From: Hofstenia miamia
Taxonomy: Eukaryota; Xenacoelomorpha; Acoela
Direction: 5' to 3'
Length of the DNA stretch: 64,000 nucleotides
NCBI GenBank assembly: GCA_004352715.1
Contig: SCFE01000048.1
Span: forward strand, 971,777 to 1,035,776
Positions 36,453 to 46,971 of this stretch are shown one piece after another (position 1 is the first letter of the stretch; each line of letters starts with the position of its first letter). A model generated the notes under the pieces. That model was not told where the DNA came from and did not search any database. It saw only the letters and a program-made list of their open reading frames with translations. The translations under genes were made by a program, and so were the position numbers.

Positions 36453-37080
36453 CCCTCATCCTGCCACCTGTCTACATATGTAGACATTTGATTTTCAATG
36501 TCATGTATTCTTTGCGCTAAATGATTTTTTTTAGTTTCATAAATATTTCCAAGAACAGCAGTCAAATATGTTCAATATGCACCAATTATATTATTTATAC
36601 CTATTTCTATTAACCTCGTTAAATGACTTCAATCATATTCCGGCCACTTGACTACTGGTGTAGACATGAATTTATTTGATCCTTCACCACTTTGCAATCA
36701 TACACTTACATTACAATTAGCTATTATGCATTATTATTGGTATATATTAGAGTGATGTTGGTATAACACTACTACTTCTGCATAAGATTGAATATTTGCA
36801 TACTAAAACCATAATCCAAACGAATTTGACATTCGTACCTGGAATATATCACGTACATTGTAAATATTTCGTGAACTTAAGTGAAATAAAAAACAAAGAA
36901 ATAGTATTAGATCGTAAATTAGGATCTTTGGGAAAAAATAATCTAATATTTATAGATTATCATCAATTCTAATACAAAACAAACAATGTTTTTAGCACAA
37001 ATAACACGGTTTTCCTATTTGTCTACACATGTAGACCGGTGGCCGGAATATGTTGGTAGAAATATGTGGCCGGATGAGGG
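36453..37080. mobile_element. piggyBac-type MITE (628 bp)
   Basis: Flanked on both sides by TTAA (36449-36452 and 37081-37084). The left end begins CCCTCATCCTGCCACCTGTC; the right end is GGCCGGATGAGGG, its inverted counterpart, with a second internal inverted block around GTCTACATATGTAGAC (left) and GTCTACACATGTAGAC (right). A TTAA target and a CCCT start are the hallmarks of piggyBac. No transposase is encoded, so it would need one from elsewhere. The matching ends suggest it is not very old. Confidence 0.88.
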
Positions 37081-37084
37081 TTAA

Positions 37085-39440
37085 TTTTTAAGGATAGGAA
37101 ACATGTAAATGTAAATTTCTCAAAACATTGTTTTAGGGTGATAAGACCATTTGATAAATGGTGACGAAATATTCTGAAAAAAAATGTTGAAAAACAATGA
37201 AAAAGCAGGCGTTTAAAACACCGTTTCAAATGTTTAAAACATTAATGTTTCTTTTCCAGGCAACCCTGTATAAACATACATTCAGAAAGGACATTTCGGC
37301 AAAATTTGTCCCAACACTGGTCCCATGGGATGAGTTGGACAACTTTCCTTATCCCATCCCATCCCATGTCCCCTGGTATTCCATGATTTCCATTTTTCTT
37401 AATAGGCTTAACAAATATTTTCAAAAATTTGGAAAAACAGGTTGTACCTTCAAGGTTTTATTGAAGTCCATAGGCCACTATTTGCAAAATTATTCTAAAA
37501 CTTTGTGAAAGCTAAATTCATTGGCTTGGTGTTATATATGCAGATTTGCAAGTGGTCTGGTTTGACTCATTGAGTTTGGCTTAGGGACGTAGTTTAAGTT
37601 TTTCATGGCTGAATTCTGATGATTTTTGAATATTTTATTCCATTATTGTAATATAATCCTATAATGTATAAAGGGAAAGGATTTCTTATATTTTGTGTAA
37701 ATAACAAGTTAATTTGAAATCATTTGTTGTATTTCTTAGAACATCAAAATAATATTTGAATATTTCGGAAAAAATATTTGCATATTCTGTTGAAAAAGCA
37801 CTAACTAAGCGGTTTACTTGCATTACCTACAATGTCAAATGACCTATTATTGCAGAAATTGTTTTAAAACAACTAAAAAGAAATGTACATTTAAATGACA
37901 TCTGGTATAATGTCACGGTATATTGAAAACCATTAGAATATTCTCAGTATAGGTGAGGACAATAATCCCTAGCAAAATTTAGAGAAGCATTGATTAAAGG
38001 TTGTTGCGAATTTGGAGCAATTCGCATCTTTGCTCTGATGGTTCATCAACGTCAAGTTTATTTCCTATTCTCAGTGTACTAATAATGCTGTTTACTGTCA
38101 CTGAAGGACTTTTTAGGTAAACCCTTACAATAATAACTGTAAAGATATAAAGACATTTAATGTATATTCATGAATATGTATGTAAAGTAGCTTAATTTAA
38201 GGCGTCACTTTGAAGAAAATTAAGCCTAATTTTAGTTTAGCTGTCACTAATGGTAGACTAAGAAATGATTTCATTAGTTCAAATGTCCCACATTCCTATG
38301 CTATAGCACAGATGAATGTGAGGAGAAAATTCTGGCCTTTGCTAGAGACAAGAATCAGACATCCAGATACGCAAAATTGGGTCATTGGTTTGGCCATAGT
38401 GTTGAACATACACGTCCGATCAATTGGTCATCACTGAGGATTTGTTGCATAACATTGTCCACAGTTGGAGCATAATAGGTTAGGGCCCAGTCCTGCTGAA
38501 ATATGCAAGATGTCATATCAAAGTTTTGTTAAAGTTTGGGTAGAACACGTTCAATGAGCAATTGAAAATTATGGCTGAGTCTGGACAGGATGATCAGGGC
38601 AGGATATATCCGGGCAGAGTAGGACAGGGCAGGATAAAATTGAGATCCAGTTAAATCCGGATAAAATCTATATTAGAAATTGAAGACTAGAACCCTGAAT
38701 ACATCAACATGATGTTCTTCAATAATTTTACCAGTGCTGTAGTGGTATAATAGTGTATCAAAAACTTAATGCTTTGAGGTAGATTTTGAAATGGACTCTG
38801 TTCAACAACCTGAAAATCTTTTTGACAAAAGTTGTAAAGTGTTTTAGAACTATTTCACAAGTTGTTGATTGTCTCTTTTACAAGAACGCATTTTTATCAT
38901 AGTTTGCTGTCGACGTGCTTGCCATTCCTACAACTAGTTTAAGCAACAATAAGTTTAGATTTTGTTTAATCCTACTAACCATAAGTGGAGCACATTGTCA
39001 TTCAACGTCTGTTTGTGTTACTGGTGCACATTAATTGCTGGGTGGATCTGGTCAAATTTTTTGACTTTTCGTCAAATTTTAAATTGTATTAGAAACTATT
39101 AATAAACTTGATAGTGAGTATGTTTTTTTGCAAACTTTCTTAAATTGTTACCACATTTCGTGATGTCATCACATGACAAAATATTCTGATTTTTTTGCAA
39201 AAACTTAACTAAGATAAAATTCGGTAACTGGCCAAAATCTGATGTTAATGGCTCAAGCATATTTCAAGCCTGAAGAATTTTTCGCCAAAGGGATTAAGTC
39301 GCTATCAGACCGCTGGAAAAGGTGCATAGACAATGAACGAAGGTATTTTGAAATATCTATAACATTGATGACAGTTAATTAGTAATTACTCAATATGTTT
39401 GCTCATTTTTGTAAATATTCTTATTTATAAGTAAATACAT
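37085..39440. other. AT-rich spacer with small repeats, no gene recognised
   Basis: Short CCCAT-type repeats lie at about 37345-37370, and an imperfect minisatellite of GGGCAGGATA-like units at about 38580-38640. An open stretch at 38210-38437 has no recognisable family. Confidence 0.5.
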
Positions 39441-39450
39441 ATTACCCAAG

Positions 39451-39482
<32 letters not shown>
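39451..39482. repeat. (AT)n microsatellite
   Basis: Alternating AT tract with a single N shortly after it, at 39486. Confidence 0.9.
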
Positions 39483-39485
<3 letters not shown>

Positions 39486-39528
39486 NTGGGAATCAGGAAA
39501 TAAGTGTACACAGCGCACTCTGGGTATG

Positions 39529-39705
39529 AAATCCCATAGTACACAACGCCCGATTCAAGCTAGGGCCTTTCTAGGAAACAGATAAAGCTGAAATTCACTG
39601 AGAGTACTCACTAGAGGTTCAAAAGTTAATGTTACAATTTTTGGAAAATTTGATCCAAACCCTTTAAAAAAATTTTTGAGGGCGTTGTGTACACATGGGA
39701 GTATG
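39529..39705. repeat. Short foldback with ACACAACGCCC arms
   Basis: CCCATAGTACACAACGCCC (about 39532) and GGGCGTTGTGTACACATGGG (about 39683) are inverted copies about 130 bp apart. A similar GTACANAGCGCT-like motif recurs at 39508 and at about 40007, just before the next (AT)n tract. Probably a small non-autonomous element. Confidence 0.5.
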
Positions 39706-40025
39706 GTGACGCGCCTTTTTGCACAATTTGCATGTAATATTAATTAAATAATTGAAATTTCAAGTAGAGTTTTTTAGATCTATGAAACCTAACAATTTTC
39801 ATATAAATCAGTAGCCTCAACCCAAAATTTATATTATAATAAAATGACTGATGAATCCTTCAAACCATATTTATAGGTTAGTAAGAATGTCTTGGAAGCA
39901 TAAAATAAAAGTTGCTCATCATTTTCATTGAAAATTCCCCCAAATTTTGAAATAAAATTTCATTATATTTTTTTGTACTCAGCGATCTATATAAATGTTA
40001 GGTTTTGTACATAGCGCTCGATATA

Positions 40026-40027
<2 letters not shown>

Positions 40028-40059
<32 letters not shown>

Positions 40060-40263
40060 NNNNNNNNNNNNNNNNNNNNNNNNNNNNNNNNNNNNNNNNN
40101 NNNNNNNNNNNNNNNNNNNNNNNNNNNNNNNNNNNNNNNNNNNNNNNNNNNNNNNNNNNNNNNNNNNNNNNNNNNNNNNNNNNNNNNNNNNNNNNNNNNN
40201 NNNNNNNNNNNNNNNNNNNNNNNNNNNNNNNNNNNNNNNNNNNNNNNNNNNNNNNNNNNNNNN

Positions 40264-40294
<31 letters not shown>
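40028..40294. repeat. (AT)n microsatellite spanning an assembly gap
   Basis: AT tracts on both sides of 204 N (40060-40263). Confidence 0.95.
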
Positions 40295-40295
<1 letters not shown>

Positions 40296-40976
40296 CTCTG
40301 AGTTATAGGTCTCAGGCCCACATTAGCCTTTAACTTTTCAGTAAAACCCGATTACAGCATTCTGCCCCCCCGTAGACCCCAATTTACTATTTTGTGTGTA
40401 GACCCCAATAAAATTATATGGACTTCATTTCAGTTCGGGGGTAGCCAAAGGGATTCTGCCCACTCATGCCTTTTCATGAAATTTCAATAACTACTAAAAC
40501 TGTAACTTTCATCAATGTGAGTAATCAAAATTGTTGATAATTTTCATAACTATGATTTTATTTGACATTCATGAGTTTGCAAAATTATTGAAAAAACAAA
40601 ACTTCACCCGAAATACTCTTTGAGAAAAGGCTTAGCCACTCTCATTACACTGACCAACATTTGTTGGGGGGGTGAGGGAGGGTTGTAGGGGAGAAAAGTG
40701 TTGTCTCTGTGTATTTGATGGACCTCTATACTTTGTCCTCATAGTAATATTTAGGAGAAAAACTAATTCGGGTTAATAATAAATACGAAAATTGGAGAAT
40801 TATTCAAAGTTATGAAACAACCACTGCTCCATTTTCCTTGGGAGAAAGGTAAAAGAAAGTAAAGGAGGAACATACAATTTGTGGCTAGTTTGTGTTTTGA
40901 ACACAATGAAGCTATTCATTTTGCCAGCATTCACCAGATTTTGAGCAAAATATATTTCAAATAAAATGGAAATACA

Positions 40977-42026
40977 ATACACGAAATATTTCCTTCTGCA
41001 AAATATTTTTTAGCTTGATGGCGGACTAAAATCGATTCTGAGTGCTATCTTAACACCTTCTGTGTAAAAAATTTTTTGCGCACTATGCAGACATGAACTA
41101 TTAGACGTCGATTATCAGCTTGGGGCTAATTCTGTGTTAATGTGTTCAGCAAATCGTAATGTTCCATTTATTGGTAAAAAAGACAGCTTACAGTGGTAGG
41201 TTTTTGGGTTATTTATATTCTTGCTTAGCATGACAGGAATCCAATGTTCACAAAGTAAATAAAAGCGGCAAATTACAAATTGTATTGCATTGCAAAAACA
41301 TTGCAGTTTTATTTAAATGGCTCAGCATCTGTCCATGTGGCCTGGTTTAGATTGATCAATATTGAAGATTGTTGGTTCTCTGCATTCTTCATCAACGTGG
41401 GTTGATCAGTACAATGGCTTAGATTGCAATTTCAAGAATTTGATATTTAAAAATATCTACATACTTAATTACGAGAAATTGGATCCGCAAATAACTATCC
41501 AGCTGCTCAATCTAGCTCTTCATTTTACGTTTTTTCACAAGGCAATATAATTTGTAATTTCTCACTTTCATTTATCTGTGCACCTTGCATGTGTGTCATG
41601 TTAAGCATGAACAAACATAATCCAATAGCACATCACTGTAAATATAGTCTTTTGATCGAAAAATGGAACATTACGATTTCTACAATACATTAATAAAGAA
41701 TTTACTCCAAGCTGATAATCAACACACAATTATTCACCTCTGCATAGCATGCACACAGACTTTTTATGTAGAAGGTACATGGCATAGAAATATTTTAGCG
41801 ATCGCACTAAATGGGCCTGCATTTTTTACATCGTTTCTAAATTTTTCTGTAATTTGCATTGTAGTGCTGCTTTTCTTCAAAGGAAATACATAAATTATTT
41901 TTAAGCAATTTGGGTTTATTCACTCATATATGTTGGTTGATCTCATATGTATTAAAATAGCACTCAGAATCAATTTTCATATGCCTGCGACAACAAGGTT
42001 TTGCAAAAGGAAATATTTCGTGTAAT
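40977..42026. repeat. Long-armed foldback element (~1.05 kb)
   Basis: Inverted arms pair over several hundred bases with gaps: ACACGAAATATTTCC at about 40979 with GGAAATATTTCGTGT at about 42008; AAATCGATTCTGAGTGCTAT at about 41029 with ATAGCACTCAGAATCAATTT at about 41958; GATTATCAGCTTGG at about 41110 with CCAAGCTGATAATC at about 41707; and weaker pairing near 41226 and 41595. The centre contains a 76-codon open stretch (41663-41893) that overlaps the right arm and is unlikely to be a gene. No terminal target duplication could be fixed. Confidence 0.7.
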
Positions 42027-42029
42027 GGA

Positions 42030-43095
42030 TGTTAGTTGCACAAGAAATATTTTATAAGATATAATGTTGGCTTATTACTATAACTGATGCGTTGCTTTAT
42101 CAATTCCCTTGGCAGGTTTCTCGTTTTGTTCCAGGCTTGCTCTTTTTTTGAGTTGCCACCACCCTGTATCTTTAATCTCGGTACCCAAAATTTGATCGAT
42201 GATAATGAAAAAGAGTCCTTGTATAAATGATGCTTGGTTTCGTTTTTCCCCAGAAATTTAATAGTCGAAGCAATTCAATTCGTGTAGGAATATCCAGGAA
42301 TAATCTGTGAGAAATAAATAATAAAAATAATAAAATTTATTTGAATTCCCTTTCTAAACCTATACATGATAAAATATTTAGTCATTCAAATCTTTTTGGC
42401 TCGACTGTATCATTACTTTATTTTTTGGCATTATCTATGGATCACCCTGTATATTGTGCAATGCCAAGCCACGATATTTTCTTTGTTTATATGCTCTATT
42501 AATAATCTTTTTCTGAACTCATTCAACAATTACATTGACAATTTTCCATATTGAATTTTAGGCATTTCACTGCATATTGGCTGAGATGAGAATACCTTAA
42601 ATAAAATATTCGATTTCTAATGTTCAAAATGTGTGTATATGTACATGTATATCTACAATAAGTGATAGGTAAATAGACATAGAAGTGCGTCTGAGATAGT
42701 TTTTTTCTTTTGATTAAGCAGTGATATTTTAACATTATATCATTTACGGAAATAGTTTTCTTAGATATGTCGCACTATTAACCATGCTTCAGGGAAACCT
42801 AAACATTGCAATAAATTTCTAAAAATGTTTTCATGTCAGCATGCAATTTATGTATAAATTGTGTAATTTTCTTTTAGTGATAAAATATATTCATATCTGT
42901 GTTAGTATTGAATCATATGGGCAAGCTACATGTATTTTGTTTGGTTGTTTATGCATTTTTTATTTACTAATAATATACTGGTACGATTTTACATAGGATT
43001 ATTAAATATATTTTAATCATTTAAGTGATTAAAATTCTTCATGTAGTATGTAACGTTTTATTTTTTTATATTCGTAATTATTTAGTATTTTTGCC
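42030..43095. other. AT-rich spacer, no gene seen
   Basis: No supported feature on either strand. Confidence 0.5.
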
Positions 43096-43830
43096 ATATA
43101 AAGAAATTAATAAATGAGCAATCTTGCGAATTTAATGTTTTATAGCCTATCCTAATATATGCAAAATCATTTTTTGCAGTAAATTTTGGAAAAATTGCAG
43201 CATATTGATTCCTTTCTTAGGCAATGTAATTTTAGACCTATCTCATATGCATATAGTAATGTCTATTTTAGATTTTTTTTAAAAATATTTTGACTGAAAA
43301 TTTGTATTTTAATTAAAATATTGTTCATAACCCTCTAGCAGTTATCAATGGCTTATCACTTAGTTATGTAGCATGATTACCAATCAATGAAATAGCAATA
43401 TCCATTCATTAACAAATTTATTCACTGTTCCTAATGTTTACTTGTGGTTCAAACACTTAGATACTTTTAAGAATGATCGAATAGTATTGTCAGGATTTTC
43501 ATTGCATTAGAGCTAGCATATAAATTCTACGCTGAATATAAAATTTGGATTTACACGTATATTTTGTTTTTATTATAATTGAAAGTTTTAGCTGAATATA
43601 TGCTTATTGTTTCATTGAAAAAGTAAGCAGTTAATACAATATATGTCAAATAAGCTTAATAAAGTTCTTATTATAACCTAATTTTAAAAAAAAATCATAA
43701 CCATACAAAACGCATGCAGTTTCACTCTAGCAGAAATCAAAAACATCGCCTAAATGATTTTACGTGACAAAGAAAAATGTCGGCAATCAATAATTGCAAT
43801 TGCTTTATTTTGCCACAGGAAGTCTACAGA
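43095..43830. repeat. Non-coding segment, paralogous to 33.36-34.1 kb
   Basis: Partner of the segment at 33.36-34.1 kb, in the same orientation, with numerous point differences and small indels. It ends about 3.1 kb before the plus-strand aminopeptidase gene. Confidence 0.8.
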
Positions 43831-43834
43831 ATAC

Positions 43835-44935
43835 GAGGAAAAATTGCTTGGTTTGCTTTAACTGACGTTCCCGAATTCTTATGAAGATTTTGGTTTTAGT
43901 GCTTGCACCGAAGGTTATAATATTAAACCTAAATTTATGAAATGATGAAAGTTATTTAATACATAGAAAATCGCCTTCCAAAAATTTATCTTGAACTCAA
44001 CACTATTCGATATATAGGACTTTAGTTCATCTTAGATTTGTTACTTGAGGCAACTTCAAGATTAATCATTTTGAAAACATTGGTAATTTATGAATATTTA
44101 AATGACATTTTATTGACATGAAAAAGCAGGTTTGATGAGCGGTTTAATTATATAATCAAATAAAGAAGTTTTCCATCACTATAATCAGTCCTGGCTCGAA
44201 GAAACACCAAATTTATTCAGTTCTCCCGACTTAAACTCAGTTTTTGAATTTGCATGCTGTTGCCTAGTAATTTTATATGATTTATGTTTTCTGTGCATTT
44301 GATTTCTTTTCTATTACAAATTACCTAGATTCTATGTATGTTTGTCATTATCATTTCAAAATTTAGAGGCTTTGTAATTCATTTGTTTGACGAATAGTTA
44401 GCTCATTAAAATGGTGAAACATGCTTTATAAAACTTAAACAAGAGTTTCCTTTGTTCCCTCAGAGTGCAATTAATTAATAATGGATAAATCTCACTAAGA
44501 TTAACCTTAATTATGTTAAAAAATTTACCTTTATGTTGTAAATTATAGAAAAAATTCTTAAAATGACTAAGGAAAAAATAGTTTAACTCAATCGTGTGGT
44601 CATAAGTCAAATTTACTTCGACAGGGCCTCTTATTTTAGTCTTTTTATACAATTTCAACAAAAATCATTAGGAATCCCTCATTAGATTGTTAAAAATTTA
44701 GCTATAATTTCAATATTTTAAGGCAAAATATATTCAAGCAGGTAACCAACAGCTTTTGATAAAGTACAAAAAATTCCCTAAATTCAAATGTTAAAATACT
44801 CTTCTGTGCAAATTCCAATTTTTTCATTGAAACTCTGCCACTTAATAAGTTATGTATATATTTTCACCATTTTTTTGTATAAATCATTGTACTTTACATC
44901 TACTTGTGTCTTGTGGTTCTAATTTTTACTCTAAA
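43835..44935. other. AT-rich spacer, no gene seen
   Basis: No supported feature. A minus-strand open stretch at 44398-44661 has no recognisable family. Confidence 0.5.
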
Positions 44936-44938
44936 CGC

Positions 44939-45008
44939 GTTATATATATATATATATATAAATATATAACGTATATGTATATACACACGCATATATATAT
45001 ATATATAT
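44939..45008. repeat. Compound (AT)n/(AC)n microsatellite
   Basis: Interrupted TATA/ACGT/ACAC tract directly before the duplicated LINE fragment. Confidence 0.9.
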
Positions 45009-45017
45009 GCGAATGAG

Positions 45018-45995
45018 ATTAGTGATAACTGTAAAATTGTCAAAGTATGAACGGGTAGATCTAGCCGTGAAAAGTCGACAAAGGCAGAAAAATTTTTTAG
45101 TCTAGTAATAGTTTATTTTGCAGTTTGTAATATGCAAAGAACATATTTAAAAATAATAACTAATTTACAAAACTACACTATAAACAATAAAGATTAAAAA
45201 GTAGACATACAATTATTAATATACCAAAATTTTAAAATATAATGAAAAAATTCTACGCTACGCTGGTTTGCCATGTATTTAGACACTTACTACAACCTAG
45301 AATTTTTTGATATGAAAGTATATTGTTTTAGCTTCTTTTTAAATATGTGCAGTGTTATAGCATTTCCATCAAGTAGTGAATTCCAGCCTTGCTAATATGA
45401 GGAGAAAATATTGTGAACTGCGGTCTACGCATATTGATTTGTAGTTGAATGATGTTAAAATATTGAATTATGTTTCTTATGTTTTTTGCAGTTTTTCTAC
45501 TGAAACTTTTACATTAAGGTCTTGTGTAATTAAGCAAGTATCGTCAGCATATCATTCATTTACATACAAAGTAACCAAAATGGGGCTGAGTAATTCTTTC
45601 TGTAACTATTTTCCTTGAAAATGGGGTCCCTATTTTAACACTTTATTCCCATTTTTTTTTATTGACCTATTCCCCGTAGAATTTGGGTTAAAGATGTAAT
45701 TATGTAGGATGTTGAAATTTAAGCTGTCAAATGCCGTGCTCAGATCTAAAAGCGCGACTGCTCTAGAGATATAATTATTTAAGTTAAATCTGGAACTTTC
45801 AGTTATGTGAAGAAGTGCATTAGTAGTATTTAGCGAATCTTATTTATATACGTTGAAATTATATTCAGACATTTTCTACCATTGCTATATTTAACTTTGA
45901 TGACACATCTATTACAAATATTGCGAATATCAAAATAACTCGTTTGCATACGTAGATCTTAAGAAATGATTTAATGTACCAAATTTATCAATCTC
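45018..45995 (-). mobile_element. LINE reverse-transcriptase fragment, minus strand
   Basis: Minus-strand reading gives SRAVALLDLSTAFDSLNFNI (about 45720-45775), matching RT motif A with its catalytic Asp, a degraded GPLL-type motif B region, and EYADDTCLIT around 45527-45555, the YADD box of motif C. It then runs on with frame breaks to about 45240. The 5' part and endonuclease are missing and stops are frequent, so it is a 5'-truncated dead copy. The first 678 bp are repeated at 46004-46684. Confidence 0.7.
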
Positions 45996-46003
45996 TGGCA
46001 AAN

Positions 46004-46684
46004 ATTAGTGATAACTGTAAAATTGTCAAAGTATGAACAGGTAGATCTAGCCGTGAAAAGTCGACCAAGGCGAGAAAAATTTTTTAGTCTAGTAATAGTT
46101 TATTTTGCAGTTTTAATATGCAAAGAACATATTTAAAAATATTAAAATATTTACAAAACTACACTATAAACAATAAAAAAGATTAAAAAGTAAACATACA
46201 ATTATTAATATACCAAAATTTTAAAATATAATGAAAAAATTCTACGCTACGCTGGTTTGCCATGTATTTAGACACTTACTACAACCTAGAATTTTTTGAT
46301 ATGAAAGTATATTGTTTTAGCTTCTTTTTAAATATGTGCAGTGTTATAGCATTTCCATCAAGTAGTGAATTCCAGCCTTGCTAATATGAGGAGAAAATAT
46401 TGTGAACTGCGGTCTACGCATATTGATTTGTAGTTGAATGATGTTAAAATATTGAATTATGTTTCTTATGTTTTTTGCAGTTTTTCTACTGAAACTTTTA
46501 CATTAAGGTCTTGTGTAATTAAGCAAGTATCGTCAGCATATCATTCATTTACATACAAAGTAACCAAAATGGGGCTGAGTAATTCTTTCTGTAACTATTT
46601 TCCTTGAAAAGGGGGTCCATATTTTAACTCTTTATTCCCATTTTTTTTTATTGACCTATTCCCCGTAGAATTTGGGTTAAAGAT
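46004..46684 (-). repeat. Direct duplication of 45018-45695
   Basis: Near-identical to 45018-45695 (a few substitutions and small indels), in direct orientation 986 bp downstream, and preceded by a single N at 46003. Either a recent tandem duplication or an assembly join of two haplotype or contig copies. Confidence 0.9.
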
Positions 46685-46942
46685 ACAATGAGCAGCTTAA
46701 CGCACTCGGTACTTTTGGTTTATCTCAACCTTAAAAATAATTGCAAAGCCTATCAAGAAATCTTTATTTGAACTAAGAAATTCCACTCCAGTAGTGTAAC
46801 ATAGCCTAAACTTAAACCAAGGATTCTTGTAATTACCCTTATGAGTTATGATGTTCAGTTGTTTTCATAGTTTTCCAAACTAATTAATATTACTAATCCA
46901 TAGCTTTCTTACGACCAATTCTATTCTAGATTTCCACTTTCC

Positions 46943-46971
46943 AGCTTGAAAGAAGTCGAAAACTTGGAAAG
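46943..46971 (+). promoter_or_regulatory. Candidate splice acceptor before the second aminopeptidase
   Basis: TTCCACTTTCCAG precedes CTTGAAAG, 27 nt before the ATG at 46972. It corresponds to the acceptor-like site before the minus-strand paralogue. Confidence 0.4.

Noticed and set aside
38210-38437. 75-codon frame with a hydrophobic C-terminal half
   Set aside because: No family recognised, no splice or poly(A) context, and length within chance expectation.
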